Source: Pteria penguin (Eukaryota; Mollusca; Bivalvia; Pterioida; Pteriidae). Taken from it: a stretch of 64,000 nt of DNA. Within the stretch, counting starts at the first letter, position 1. Every line of letters starts with the position of its first letter. Positions 10,971 through 24,179 of the stretch are shown here, piece by piece. The notes below the pieces were generated by a model, which was not told where the DNA came from, ran no database searches, and worked only from the letters and a program-made list of their open reading frames with translations. Location: NCBI GenBank assembly GCA_035048485.1, contig CM068589.1, forward strand, positions 1,523,501 to 1,587,500, written 5' to 3'. The position numbers were made by a program, and so were the translations under genes.

Positions 10971-11839
10971 TATATATAGTGCACTAAAGTTATACCTGTA
11001 TATATGTTATGATAATTATTCTGAAATATTTTATGTTATGTTATAAATAAACATGAAAACATGCATCATGTATATACGTGTATGTATTTAGTCCACCATA
11101 TGTACATCTCGGTTCTTCAGTGATACACAAGATCGAAAGACCCAAAGCATAAATATCTGAAGAGAAAATTAATAGCTACGGTAAACCTAAAACATCTTTC
11201 TACGGACAGAGCATAACATCATTCTTGCATAAGGAACTTAAGTTTTTAAGTTTTACAATAATTTACAAACTTTTATAAACACCAGGATATATATCAATTT
11301 CATTACAAAAATGCTCGATTTGCTGCTCTTCGTTATATTACGTATCATATTACCATGGCAACTAAACAATTAGACGTTTTATCTCTGACCAAAACAATGA
11401 CTTTCACAACTTTAAGTAAATAATATAGATGTTCATTTTGACTTATTGAAAAGAATAAATGAGCTAATCTTATCATCATAGATTTGGACACAGTGTTCCA
11501 AATCTGAATTTATTGATAGTATTTGTTCAGAACTTGGAACCTGATTCAAAGAAATTAGTTATTTTTAAAGTGGGGTAAAAGCAATACAATCTGATCTAGA
11601 CTATTGTTTTTAGTTGCGAGGTGTTTAATTCTGTTTCGTCTTGATATTTAGTGCTCTCAGATAATTAACTTTTTGATTTACTTGCATGTACTCGCATGTA
11701 AATTTCTTTCTGTTTAATGGATTGCGGTGATGTCATCTACATCTTAAGAAATGAACATGAAACACCACAAACACCACAAAACGCTGGTAACGATGTATAT
11801 TATGAATATTTTTATTTTTATTTCTTCAGTATACATCGA
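10971..11839. other. Unassigned AT-rich stretch
   Basis: No coding exon, RNA gene or repeat is recognisable. Open frames are short and frequently stopped in all six frames. Confidence 0.5.
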
Positions 11840-12010
11840 TCTTCCTCCAATTCTTGCTGCATGCACATTTGTAGTTTTAAATTGTAAGCAAGCAAACTGT
11901 TAACGCGGTTTCGAAACCAAGTTGCGGAAATTTGCGTTAGGCAAACGCATGTGTTTAGCAGTCAATTCTCCAAACATCGCCTCGCGTTTAATGGAATTTG
12001 CGCGTGACAT
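11840..12010. repeat. Decayed MITE fragment (right-end type)
   Basis: TTTTAAATTGTAAGCAAGCA, TTAACGCGGTTTCGAAA and TTTGCGTTAGGCAAACGC match the right sub-terminal part of MITE-1 (10770-10880) with substitutions and gaps. Terminal repeats are not preserved. Confidence 0.7.
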
Positions 12011-14689
12011 ACCGGCTTCATTTTCCATGAAAATCAATTATAAGACGCCCATTCCTTAAGTAATTCCTGTGAATTGTGGATTTGCATAACATTAGTCAAC
12101 TTCATAGAAAGACCTTTTATTGAAACATCACAGTAAGTTTCACCTTAAAATCATTCAGTATATTGCGTCCATTACTTCGAGTTGTGGAAATCGGATCGGT
12201 ATCTCAGATTTCTACTGACGATAAAATTTAAAACATGAGGAACTACATACGAAACATACACACCGAGTCAATTTGTCAAGAGGAGCATTGAACAAAATTC
12301 ATAATATTAGTTTTCATCAAAAACAATAACTTCTGTAAAAATGAGTCAACTCTGACAAGCTGGAATGGATACTTGGCACCTCATGATAGGCATATACAAT
12401 AAGTTACTTCATTACCATCTGACATGGTGAAAACATTTTGTTAGCAGATTTTCATATCAAGTTTTACTTGATTCCCTTCAATTTCTCAACGTAAAACTGA
12501 ACACTTAAGAACAGAGCGGCCTGGGACGGTCACCGCCATAACATTAAACATTCCGTCTTATGATGTGCTTCTGAAAATAGGATAAAATATTCACCTTCGT
12601 CAGATCTGAGTTTGCTAATAAACACCATATACATCTCACTACGTTTGGTTTAAACATTAGTAAATTAAATTAATACTTCCCTTCTTCTTATTATTATCAT
12701 TATAATTATTGTTGTTAATTTGATTTTTATTGTTGTTATTGTTACTTTTACCTTAAATGCACAAAAATATCTACAAACAACATTATAGTACTGGTTCCCC
12801 TACAATATCTGTTTCAATGTTATCAGAAATTACCTTCAATAATATTGTGAAGCAGTATACTCTACAAGTGGTAATAATCGAATGTTGATCCTTAAGAGTT
12901 CAAAAGAACTGTTGAATCATCTGAAGTTCCTAAGTTTTAATGAAATACACTCTATCAAGTCATCTGAATATTCCACACTTTTCACCAAACGTAGGATTAT
13001 AACATGCAAGTCATGCGATGACACAGAACATTTTACTGAAATGTAGAGCGTAGTAAGCAGTATAGAATAAATGTAGTCAAAGGCGTAACTGCATATCAAT
13101 AAGGTCCATATGACCCTATCATTAAGCCAGTTTTCTTCAAAACAATAAGTAATCTTGCTTTTACTCTAAAACCAAAATTAGTTGGTTGATTGGTGTTTTA
13201 CGTCGCTTTCAACAATATTGCGACATGAAATCAGGAGGTACCAACCTCTTAAACAGAGTGACACAATCCATATCATTGGCGCTTAACCACTACTCCAAAT
13301 ATGACCCTCCAAAGTAAAGATAATTGTATATTAAAATATCTCTAAAATGACAGTTAGCCTAGTGATCCATTTCAAGTGTCCTTCATTTGATCAGATAAGG
13401 TGATGATTAATGCATTAACGGAAATGTTATTACATAAGATGTACTGGGTATACCGATTTAACATGCATACTACATAGCGAGCTAGGAATTAAATCATGAT
13501 GATGATCTCATGGGGAAAATCATGGAATATAAATTTCTGCACTTGCTATTATTTATACATCTTTTAATTGATATAATACACTTTGTGTGTTAACGAAGTA
13601 GAAAAACATGACACTACCTATTAATACAAAAATAATAAAAAGTTCTTTATGTTGAATAAAAAACAAGAAACACTCTATGCTTACAAGCATTTTGGCATCT
13701 TGGCTTTTATCAGGTGAAAACCGGAAAATAATAAAATCGCTATATAAGATCTATTGTAGTAACATGAGTCAAGCCAGAGCTTTTTTCTATTTATAAATAA
13801 AATATTTTATCTTATGTTTAAATTCATAAAACACTACTCTTCCATGTTTATTCAAATTATTATGAATAGTACCATGATGTAAGTAGCAGAGTACACGTAC
13901 AAACCTTTATTTCAGTCAAGAATTCGTCCAAACGTCACACCTAGGTATACAGTGACTATGAAGTTATGTACAGTTATGTGTGTTATGTCTTGTGAAATAT
14001 AGATCAATGATGTACAGAACGCGGTATTATAAAGTCGTATTTAATTAAAATCGCATGTATTTTGCATATTGACCCCGCCCCTGTTATAGACCCAAAAGAT
14101 GGTGATCAATCAAGGTCATATAGATGCTATTAGACCAGAACTTATCATGTCTTTGGGCTAATTTAGAAGCACTCATTTACTCTGTTATTAAGAGATAAAT
14201 TCATACAAGTGAAGCAGACAATGAATGAGTGTTGTCCCTGACCCTATTCATTGCATCGTGATATTTACATGCAAATTACCTTCAGATTTATACGACATAT
14301 TTTATTTGCATTAGATGCAAATTTTAACAACTTGTGTAACTCCAGTAATGGCGAAGGGCGAAATGTTTAGAATTCAAAGTTTAAAGTAAATAGCCACTTC
14401 CTTTTTTACAGATCGGACCGGTATATTATGTGGTTGTTTGAATAAATAAATGGGGATTAAGCGTAAAAGTATCAATGCGAAAATAATTTTATGAATTTCC
14501 GGGGGCCAGTAGGGTTCGCCGTCATCTGCTGCAGTCCTATTTGTAGGCAGGAAATAAACAACCCCCCCCCCCCCCCCCCACAAAAATACAACGTTATATT
14601 CGACCACTCTTATAACCATTAAATTCCTCATAATAAAGGTTTCCGCTGCGAACCCCATTCCCGAAATATGGTGTTTTGTCGCTCCAGTC
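12011..14689. other. Mostly unassigned; includes a SINE fragment and a poly-C run
   Basis: Apart from the SINE relic at 13184-13300 and a run of about 17 C at 14562-14579, I see only short, stop-rich frames and AT-rich sequence. No exon or RNA gene is supported. Confidence 0.5.
13184..13300 (-). repeat. Truncated tRNA-derived SINE, second copy
   Basis: GGTTGATTGGTGTTTTACGT and GACATGAAATCAGGAGG match the tail and body of the SINE at 3283-3462 in the same orientation. The box B part is deleted, while CGCTTAACCACTAC (box A reverse complement) survives. Confidence 0.75.
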
Positions 14690-14785
14690 TGAGGCAAATA
14701 ATTGTGACGTCACAACGTTATGATGAAAATTCAGGCATAAAGTGGTTTGTCTGACATAAGGGCGCCTACTTCATGTAGAAGTGGA
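14690..14785 (-). repeat. Fragment related to the 5' region of Naiad copy 1
   Basis: TGTGACGTCACAACGTTATG, AAAATTCAGGCATAAAGTG and TTTGTCTGACATAAG match, with changes, the segment at about 9665-9750 just upstream of the Naiad reading frame. No RT coding follows, so this would be a solo 5' piece, as left by the complex inversions and pseudo-LTRs known for PLEs. The following 14786-15570 is unassigned. Confidence 0.5.
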
Positions 14786-15586
14786 CGAGGATATATTAAC
14801 TAAAGAATCAACAATATTAAACAAGAGATTAAATGACGTGACAGATGTAAATACCAAGAAGAGCAGATGGTTACTTAGTCATCATAATGTAACTAGACAA
14901 AATGACTATATATATTAACTTACAAAACATATAGCTGAAACACTTTAACGAAAAATGTAGAACGCAGTAGTTACAATGATGGTAAGAACGCGGAGATTAG
15001 ATAAAAGCTACTTCCAGTTATTTTTCTGTCAACAGGTTGAGAGCTTTTAGATATTTTGACACGTGATCGGTCTCAATGTACTTCCACGTCTTTGTAACTG
15101 TACATACGCAATGTGGGGTTTTGTGCGGAATTATTCATATCATTTGGGTCCTTATGACGCTTCAACTAAGTTTTTATTCTGCAAAAACGGTGTAAACTCT
15201 CCTAGTCAAAAGCACATTTTCGTATTTGTAAATTAAGATCCACTTAATGCCTATAGGACATAGGTATCATAATGCTTGTGTAACGTAAATCTTAAACAAA
15301 CACAGAAACATTGAAAGAGTGTTTGCTTTAGTAAAATTCACAGCTAACTCATTGAGCACAACTGTTACTTAGCTTCAGCGATAAAACTATATATTCAAAT
15401 GGTTCATTTGCTAAAGCCTGTATATGTACTTGCCTGTGAAATGAATTTTATAAAATTGGGTCTAATAAACATTTAACAACGTTATTAACGGCTTCAATAT
15501 CACAGTTCGGTTAGTGTTCACTAAAAATATGAGCTTTTAAGTAAGATTTTTTTTTTAAATGTCTTAGGTTCCCTTGTGTGTTCGAA

Positions 15587-15706
15587 GAAAATCTGGCATC
15601 CTACATTGGAGAAAATCTGGCATCCTACATTGGAGAAAATCTGGCATCCTACATTGGAGAAAATCTGGCATCCTACATTGGAGAAAATCTGGCATCTTAC
15701 ATTGGA
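15587..15706. repeat. Tandem array, 24-bp unit x 5
   Basis: Five head-to-tail copies of GAAAATCTGGCATCCTACAT plus TGGA, with one substitution in the last. The unit is a multiple of three, so two frames stay open through it. The resulting 133-residue frame has no other coding support. Confidence 0.9.
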
Positions 15707-16254
15707 GAAAGTTGGTTATACATCAAATTTCTCCGATGGATAAATCATATAATTAATGTAACAAAACGGAAATTAAGCTATACATTAACTGTTCCCGGGA
15801 ACAACCTACGTTATATCCTTTTTCCGGAAAGACTACTATATAACACCAGTGGGAACAAAAAAGATACGATTTGTTTATCTCATAGGCGATTTTGCATTGG
15901 TTACCTTGGTGTGTTACCGATTGATTCAATACTGGGTGCCAATTATTCATTTAAAGTCAACATTGTCCTTAATTTGTAATCGACTATTAGTGACAAGTAA
16001 ACTCACGGCCTACACTGTGGAAATCAAAAGAGTATTTGAAGAACAAACTCATTACCGTGAAAACGTGAAAGCCAAAGATTATTCAATCACATTGCTATTT
16101 TGGACTGAGACCGATTCCGATATCTTTACAATTCAATGCACATAGTATTATACTCCTTCAAAACAAAATACCGATTTGCACATAATTAAAGAATTCATAT
16201 TTTGTATAAAACAAGCTTACAAGGGAGTTAACTCATGTGGGATTGACTCTATCA

Positions 16255-16553
16255 AAGAAAAAATAGGAGTTACTGGCTCAGTTATGTGGCAGAAGTCACC
16301 ATGGAGCTATACAATACATGAATATAAATAATATACTAGAACATATACACATTACAAAAATATTTGATTGTAGTACAATTATGATACCGACTTAGGACGG
16401 TCATTTAATTTGACAAATGCTAAACAAATGGTGTGGTTAACCGGTTTACGGGCCCACCTTCCCACTCACCGTAACAGCAGAACAATCAAAGGACGTACAT
16501 TTAAAAATAAATAAAAAATAATCCCCCACGTAAAGAACAAGAGTGAAAAGGTA
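16255..16553 (-). repeat. Naiad 3' tail fragment, interrupted by MITE-2
   Basis: It runs from the terminal AAAGAAAAAATAGGAGTTAC through GGTTAACCGGTTTACGGG to AAAGAACAAGAGTGAAAAGG. The MITE then starts exactly at the TA found in the parallel sequence of the other copies (AGGTATCGC). The Naiad sequence does not resume beyond the MITE. Confidence 0.85.
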
Positions 16554-17014
16554 CAGTGGGGTGCAGTCCTAACATAACATTATGTTAACGTCGCGTTAAT
16601 GTGAAGTTTGCTTTCCTCGTGCGCTCAGGACTGCTGGGCACACGCGTTTGCGTTAACGCAGATTTCCACTTGAACTTAATTTCGAGACCGCGTGAACACG
16701 CTTGACTGCCGCGTTAACGCCCTTGACTGCCGCGTGAACGTGCTTAACAGCGACGTTCGCTTGCTTACAACTTAAAACTTGTATTAACACGTTTATATAG
16801 AAATAATTGAAGGAGAATCGATATATCCATTGTATATTTAAATTTAAAAACTTATTAATGTGTAAGTAAAATATTTAGAATTAAATAAAACCCTTCCGAG
16901 TTGAGGGATGAATTTCAGAAATATTGAACGCAATTTCCAAACATTGACTTAAATGAAATTTATTCTTATTTTAGGAAAATAATAATAATAACAATAATAA
17001 TAATAACAATAATG

Positions 17015-17048
<34 letters not shown>

Positions 17049-17599
17049 AATAAAAATTAATAAAGATATTAATAACAATGATAATTATTATATTCATACA
17101 TTATAGAAAATAGCTTAATTAAAAATAACAATAATAAATACATAAATAAGAAATACATGTAAATACAACAATAAACTAGTTATAAATGAATAAACAAATA
17201 AGAAATATATACATAAATAAATTAATTAAAAATAAATAAATAAATGTAATTAGAAAGTTATCATGCTAGTTTAAAGTGTCGAAGTTTTTTCATAAATACC
17301 TTATTGCATGTCTACGCGATAATTTCCTTTGTTATATTACAAATGAAATCCTTAATGCAGGGTGTCATTTTAACATTTCATTTAATACACGTTTTTATGG
17401 CGACATTCGCGGTAATCTAATTAGATCCATTATATTTTCTCCATCCGTACTGCATAGAGAATTACAAATATAGACATGTGAACGTGCGACTGCACCGAGC
17501 GCATGCGGGAATAAATCGCGTTAACGCGAATTCCCTACCGCGTTAACGCGAGAAGCGCACGCGCGTCCGGTCGAGCAGTCCTAACACGTGTGCTAGAGC
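16554..17599. mobile_element. MITE-2, opposite orientation to MITE-1, one end deleted
   Basis: It begins TA-CAGTGGGGTGCAGTCCTA and runs through the same GTTAACGCG-rich sub-terminal zone, an ATAATA microsatellite core (16975-17060), and the other sub-terminal zone. It stops at TGTGCTAGAGC without its second terminal repeat. About 60 bp of that end is missing, along with the rest of the Naiad target, which indicates a later deletion. Confidence 0.85.
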
Positions 17600-18186
17600 G
17601 TTATTGCAACTCACTTATTTACATAAATTATGTTTTCTGAATATTTGCTACGGTTCAAATGAAGTCGATCGTGCTTTACTTTCATTATCAGACAGGAAAA
17701 AAGAAGAGAGGAAAAGAATAATGTATGGGTTGTCGGATTTTATCTCATTTTATTCATTTATTACATTATACTTTCGCATTATATATTTCTCCGCATTAAC
17801 TTTATTACATATTTCATGGGATTAACCTCAAATACTATCTTCTTATACATGTCAATCCTTCATTATGTAAATGTCTTATAATAAAAGATAAATTAAAATC
17901 GAACAATAGAATACTTGTTCTAAGATATTGTCGTACATCGATCATTTGTAATATTGAACTAGAATAAATATAACGCATTCTGATTGCGTTAAGGTTAGGT
18001 ATTAAGGTAAGTCAAACACAGTTCGAATATTCCGATATATACCTGTGTCCGCTACATCCCACCCCTTTTTCTCTTGAATTAACCTCACACATACAAAGGC
18101 AAGGGAAGTGGATACCTCAAAATAAATAAATAGATGAATAAAATGAAAATAAGAGGAGTGGAGTGTGGTAAACAAGACTATATACT
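17600..18186. other. Unassigned AT-rich stretch
   Basis: No gene, RNA or repeat is recognised between the deleted MITE end and the tRNA-like head. Confidence 0.5.
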
Positions 18187-18262
18187 GGCCTGGTGAGGTC
18201 AATTGGTTAAAGCGTTTGTTTATAGTTTGAAGGTCCCAGGTTTGAATCACAGTCTGGCCGTG
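18187..18262 (+). repeat. tRNA-derived SINE head
   Basis: The stretch has a box-A-like GGTCAATTGGTTAAAGCG and a box-B-like AGGTTTGAATCAC. It is bounded by TGGCCTG and CTGGCC, which could form a short acceptor-like stem. The T-stem is poorly paired, so I call it a SINE head or tRNA pseudogene rather than a functional tRNA. Confidence 0.5.
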
Positions 18263-18839
18263 CATTTCTCAACTGTTACATTACTAATTAAATCCATGAA
18301 TATCAGTAATTTTTTTTAAACCTTGAATTTTAGTACGATCAACTTGTCAGTATTTACATAAAATTGTGCAAACAGCAAATTCAAATCAACATTTTTGTCT
18401 TGTTTGCAAGTTTCTTGCATTCTGTTTAGGAATCTTACTTTCATATTTAGCAAATGAGGACACATGATATGTAAGGTAATACAGCTGTCACATAATATAA
18501 AATTCGTTTAATTCAAGAATAAATTCAAAATTCTATTTCCCCTGCTTGCTCTTACATACATGTACATGTGTAATGTATACACAAGTTTGGGAAATAACGA
18601 TATCACTACTCAGGTTTGTTGAATGATTTGCTATTGTTGTGTTTTTGTTAATAGTCTCCTACCAACTAAGACAAAAAGGTGTTTATTTTTACCTGTAGTC
18701 TGTCTGTCTGTATATTGTCTATCTGTCACCGTTTAACAAGTAGCTTGCCAAAACAGAAAAGTGAAGAGGTAATATCAAACCACTGGTGGCAATATCGTCT
18801 ATAGGCAAAATGTCAGCCTGTGCTGTATGTATATTTCAT
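18263..18839. other. Unassigned AT-rich stretch
   Basis: No feature recognised. Confidence 0.4.
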
Positions 18840-19230
18840 TACATATATTGAATTTCAGGGGTCCGCGAATGTCCACTGTGGTACATTGTTGTTAGTGTGA
18901 TAGTCATGTTACAGCACTTACATTCATATTTTACCCTGTTGGCAGTGACACTTTCTACACAGTGGTTGTTCATATTCATAGTGCCATAGTCATGTGACAC
19001 CAGTTATTTTCGTATTTTTCATGTATGTATACAATGCTGAATTATATTTGTTTCGTCTGTATGTAAGGGCATTCGCTGCGGGTGTGCTTAGCCAACCAAG
19101 AGACCCTAACTGCTCCTGGGCACCTGGTGTCACCTCTGAATTTTAGGGGTCCGTGAATGTCCACTGTGGTACATTGTTACTAATGACATAGTCATGTGGC
19201 ATCAATTACTGTTGTGTTTTACTTTTTTCT
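18840..19230 (+). repeat. PLE family Q 3' tails, directly duplicated
   Basis: AATTTCAGGGGTCCGCGAAT with CACTGTGGTACATTGTTG appears near 18852 and again near 19142 as AATTTTAGGGGTCCGTGAAT. The second block also has the core CCTGGGCACCTGGTGTCACC. Related blocks lie at 34.25-34.5 kb and, reversed, at 48.66-48.84 kb. 19231-20014 has only a short AATA microsatellite and no gene. Confidence 0.65.
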
Positions 19231-20014
19231 GATACCATCACTTTACTTTTTGGCCTTGACCTCGGATTTTTACTAATGTTAGACAATTTTTAATATGGGA
19301 TATATATTTTCAAAATAGTTTCCGTACGACCGCATGTTCACATACAAGACTCTTGACTTATTGGCCTTGACCTAGTGACTGTAACCTTTAACTTTAATCC
19401 AAAGATACTGATCTCTGTTGTCTTCTGACAATTCTTGTTTTTATTGGTAGGGGAAATAAATCACTCTGCTATCCAACACTTATTTAAATAAGGTAATTAG
19501 AACAAAACATTCTTTTGCATAAAGTTTTTGAGCACATGGCTCTTATAAAAAGTCAGGCGGCAGAAAATTTGTGCATAAAAGCAAGGGACAGAAAATTTGT
19601 GTAGAAAAATGTTTTACTCTTATTGTTTAATGCTGCTGCTTCCTTTTCGAGCATTTTAAGATGTAATAGCATATGTCTGAATATGAAACTATACATGATA
19701 TTATCCTTGTATTCCATGGACTACGAGATATGCTTAACTCTTCGGTATTTGTTCGATGTCTACTTAGGAGCTCAAAGGTTAAATTTCTTGTTAGCTCTAC
19801 TGACGAAAATAATGATAATAATAATAATAATAAAATAAATAAATAAATAAAAAATGATAATAAAAAAAATTACCTAAAATAAAAATTATTTTTTCTTTAC
19901 AAATTCATTATTTCAGATGTTTTGATAAATTGTAACAGTTATTAATATTGTTACTTTATGATTTCGCACACTCGCATAATACATTATTTGTTTAAATCAT
20001 TGTACTCTTACATT

Positions 20015-20450
20015 TCTAATGTATTATCACCATTTGTGTTACCCCGAATGTTACTTTATGTGTGGTGATATAGAAACTAATCCTGGTCTTACAAATTTAA
20101 TTCACTCCCCTCCTTCCTTAACGTCACGTGACTCGACATATTGTTCTGAATATAAGAAAGAATTCTCACTAGTCTACCGTAATATTCAAATTCAAAACAA
20201 TTAACTAGATATTATTCCCACTGAACATAAAGAATTCGACATAATCATCTTAAGAGAAACATAGTTATGATGCCACTGACAACACACATCTTGAAGGCTT
20301 TAATATCCCATACTCTCACGTAAGGTGGTGGAATATCCGTGTACATCATAAATAATGTACACTCGGTGCGCCGTCCGTAACTCTAAGTGAATGGTATAAA
20401 ATGTGTATGGGTTGAATGTTCAAAGTAAGTTAAAAATAATAAAATATAAT
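20015..20450 (+). pseudogene. Non-LTR retrotransposon N-terminus with 2A-like motif and start of APE endonuclease
   Basis: CGDIETNPGL (20061-20090) matches the D-x-E-x-N-P-G-P pattern of 2A-like ribosome-skipping motifs known at the N-termini of some CR1/L2-like elements, with the last Pro changed to Leu. About 90 bp on, FSLVYRNIQ and, after stops and shifts, EFDIIILRET resemble the start of an APE endonuclease. Further downstream the reading frame is unrecognisable, so the copy is dead and probably truncated. Confidence 0.6.
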
Positions 20451-22094
20451 TCGAACAGGAAGCCAAAACAGCATTTCCTCACACATCCTTCTATAGACAG
20501 TGATAAATAGAAATTCTCACCCTGGATACCAGGGACTGAAAGAGACTATACACTTCACTATAGAAACTAGTAGTATAAAGTCCTATGCAATTAAAGCAGT
20601 GTTTGCATATTATTTGTTTAATTAAACTTTATATTAGCATGTGCTTTATTAAAGACATATATCACGATGCGATTCTAACAAGTATTTATTGGCGACCAAA
20701 AGTCAAGAAAATAAATAATCTGTCTCAGGATATTGAGGAAATAAATATTTTACCCTTCAAAGATCTGAAAAAAAGATAATAATCTGGCAACTGAATGTCC
20801 ATTCACATATACCTAGCAGAAAGAGGGACATCGTGTAAATTCCATATATATAGCCTTCTGGTATAGGTGTTAAATCTGTGTACAATCGGTCTCAATCCAG
20901 AATGTTATTTAAAAGTCTGGATAACGATATATCATATTGTGTAATAGAGTCTCGTAACGACCATAGAACTTCCTCATTGACGTTGTTATTCTATATAACC
21001 CTGATTGAGTAGCTTATCTGAAAGCCGAAACCTGTTATTTAGAACAATGAGATATTGGTAGAGAAAATGTCACATGTATGTTCTGGGTTTTTTTTTTTTT
21101 TCATTATTTATTTTTTTTTCATTTTTGCTTGCAACCTAATTTTTCTGTAATATATTTGATTAACTTAATGTACTTACAGTCTCTTAGTGGTTTCGCTGGA
21201 AACCATTTGATAAAAGCTCTCATTTGATTGAGAAGACCCAATGTTGCACAAAACATCTGGCTTTGCTGTATATATAAGACAAATTTCCTGTAGTGTTGAT
21301 CTCAGCATCGTGTCATTGAGTGGTTTGCCATATGGGAGACTATTAGGCCTATAGTCAGTTGCTTCACTCCACACATATCACGATCATGCTATAGGAGAAC
21401 ATCTTCATAGTTTTGTAAATTTGTAGCAAAATCACAACTATTTATACCCTTTGAATATTTGCTTTAACTGATTTTCAACAGTATCACTTAAGTTTAATAC
21501 ATTGGCGGAAGGTATTTAAATTAGATTTACATATTATTGAATTGCTTCCATTAAAATTAGTTTTCGCATTATTAATTCATTGTATACATACATGAATATA
21601 TACATATTCTGATATAACATATTACCATAGAGATGAGAAACTATGGATTCCAGATTTCTAGCAGCTGGATCTCCTTGGTTCTGTTATATACAATATAAAA
21701 ACATAACTCTATGTCACTGCGCAGTTTTACTTTTTTGAGGCTCTTGTATGTAGTGCTGAGCTCAATAAGTGCACATGTGAAGTTTTTTTCTTGTGAGGTT
21801 GCAATCTGCTTTCCTAGAAATATGACGGTCTAAGGTAACTTTAATCTTTGTAATGGAGTCATTGTCCATAACAAGGGTGGATACCATTGAAATGTTTAGA
21901 GAATCCTATTAAGCTTTCTACAAATGACATGGAAACACTACTTTTTAAAAACAAGGATATTCAACTTCACATACAAGCATACAAATAAGCAAGATGCATG
22001 AAATTAAAATTTCAATAAAATGTCCTACATGAAATAGTATCAAATGTCCATCCATCTATATGTAAAAAGTCTTCTAAATCTGATAGTTGTATTT
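20451..22094. other. Unassigned; possibly remains of the preceding retroelement
   Basis: No domain could be recognised here. There are poly-T runs near 21089-21120. No splice-bounded coding exon is convincing. Confidence 0.4.
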
Positions 22095-22600
22095 ACAGTT
22101 ACGAGAATTGCAAGATTAAAGAAATGTGTCTTCAGGCTTTGTTTAAAAATGTCAATGGATTTGGCACGACGTGATCCCAAAGGTAAAGAATTCCATAAAG
22201 TTAGCGCTGAATGGTCAAAGTGTCCACAATGTTTTTGTTCGAGTCCGTGGAACGTGTAAAAGCATCTGGTTTTCTGATCGCAAGGTTCTTGGCAGACAAT
22301 ACGGGATAATACATTCACTAAGGTAAGTCGGTCCGAGTCCGTAAACGGCTTTGTATGTGTGTACAAGAACTTTGTATTGTATACAGTATTGAACCGGAAG
22401 CCAATGAAGGTCCATTAACACCGGTGTGATGTGGTCGTGTTTCTTGGTACGAGTGACCATCCTCGCTGTAGTATTTTGCACGCGTTGCATTTTGTTCGTA
22501 GCACTGCTTGATAAGCCGAGTAGCGACGTGTTAGCGTTACCTATTCGTGATGTTACGAGAGCATGTATCAACGTTTTGCATGTCTCTTCGTCAATCAAAT
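22095..22600 (-). pseudogene. CR1/L2-like non-LTR retrotransposon, ORF2 C-terminus
   Basis: The minus strand encodes KMQRVQNTTARMVTRTKKHD, then HITPVLMDLHWLPVQYCIQY and KAVYGLGPTYLS. After a frameshift near 22220-22260 it gives HSALTLWNSLPLGSR and FKQSLKTHFF. This is the conserved tail that follows the RT in CR1/L2-type elements. The catalytic part is absent, as expected for 5' truncation. 22601-24165 has no recognised gene beyond a 28-bp direct duplication at about 23321-23378. Confidence 0.8.
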
Positions 22601-24179
22601 GTCAATATTTCTAATCTGGGAATAGCAGGATTTTGACACAGCGCACAAATTCATACTAAGGGTCGCATCTACATCAATGATTTCATTATCCTATTCCTTT
22701 CATGAATAAAATGTTAATGCTCATACTGTGTTGAACAGTATCAGGTGAAATTTTCAATACCGAAACAGAAGTATAATTTAGCTTCTAGTCATATTCTTTG
22801 TCGTACATGTTTGCTATAAAGTGAAATATACAAGTGAGCTTTAATTAAACATTTCCACAAAATGTTTTCATCATATCTATTTAATGACCCTGATTCTTGA
22901 TCTCCTATTACATGTCATAAACCATGGCCTTAGCAGAACCAACCCAATTCTCACTACAATCATGTTTTCTTGTTGTAATATTCTTACTGGTAGTAGCAGC
23001 GCATATTTTGCAATGTTTTGACTTTACTGCATATTATACACATTTCCCAGTCCTGTCATCACTTAAAGGTGCATGTCCTGATAAAAGAATCTTGTTTGGT
23101 CCGCTCTGTCCCTCTATTCTGCCATGCACCACCAAAACCAACTGTCAGATCACCTGCGCTTCTGAAATATAAAATACGAATACATGAATGCTCCTACAAG
23201 GACAAAATTAAAACAGTGAATTGTTTGAACTTTATTTAAATTGTAAACATCGTATCAGGTAGATGCAGTCAACTAATAAACGAATATCTTGCATGACAAT
23301 AAAAAAGATTCTAACACATAAAAATGTAGATTATTCATATAAAATACAAATGTAGATTATTCATATAAAATACAAATAAGTATTCACAGTTCAGCTTCCT
23401 CTGCAAGGAATTACTTGCATGATTTTTCTGCTATTGCAACAAGGGTTTTTTTTTGGCCAACTTCCATCTCTCTATCTTTCAGACCTTTGTTACAAATTCC
23501 AGGGATACTTAAATGATGAGAGAAGATTGATAAATTGTGTCTCACCAAATCCTGTAATCAACATTCCTGGAAAGCAAATGTTCATTAAAGTAAATATGTT
23601 ACTTTATATGTTTTGTTTTTACAACATTTATTTGAAAACGTCCTGACTGTTTCGCCCCAAAAACGCATTCACACCTGAGTTGTTTCGTCCTAAACCCTGT
23701 TCGCCTTGGTTGGTATCGCCCAAGGTCGTTTCGTCCTTATTAAATAAAACTCTTAGAACATCTCTAATTTTATTATCTCACATGAAAATATATGACATAA
23801 GAAATAAATACTCTTTTTGTTTTTAACTGACAGTACCGAACAGTTTCTTTGTCAAGAGATAATACGTTTTACCGTTCGCATTATTTACGTCAGCCGAACT
23901 GCCATTAAAATGACACTTGTCAATTGGTTGTTTGGGTGTATCTGTGATTGGTACAGTTACCCTGTATGGCTTCACTATGTTTGCAAGTTCCATATGAAAA
24001 CCATTTACTATTATATTTGAATTAGGCAAATAACGGTTTTCAAACCATCCCGTATTTTAATTCTATTGTACCGTCATATGGCAAATTGAGGTGTTGGACC
24101 CGGCTTCTATTAACAGAGACAAGATTGTGAATTATAACTTGTATGTACTGTGGCAATGCATGTAGCTAATGGTTTACTT

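Noticed and set aside
18187..18262. Functional tRNA gene
   Set aside because: Box A and B are present but the T-stem and acceptor stem do not pair well; a SINE head fits better.
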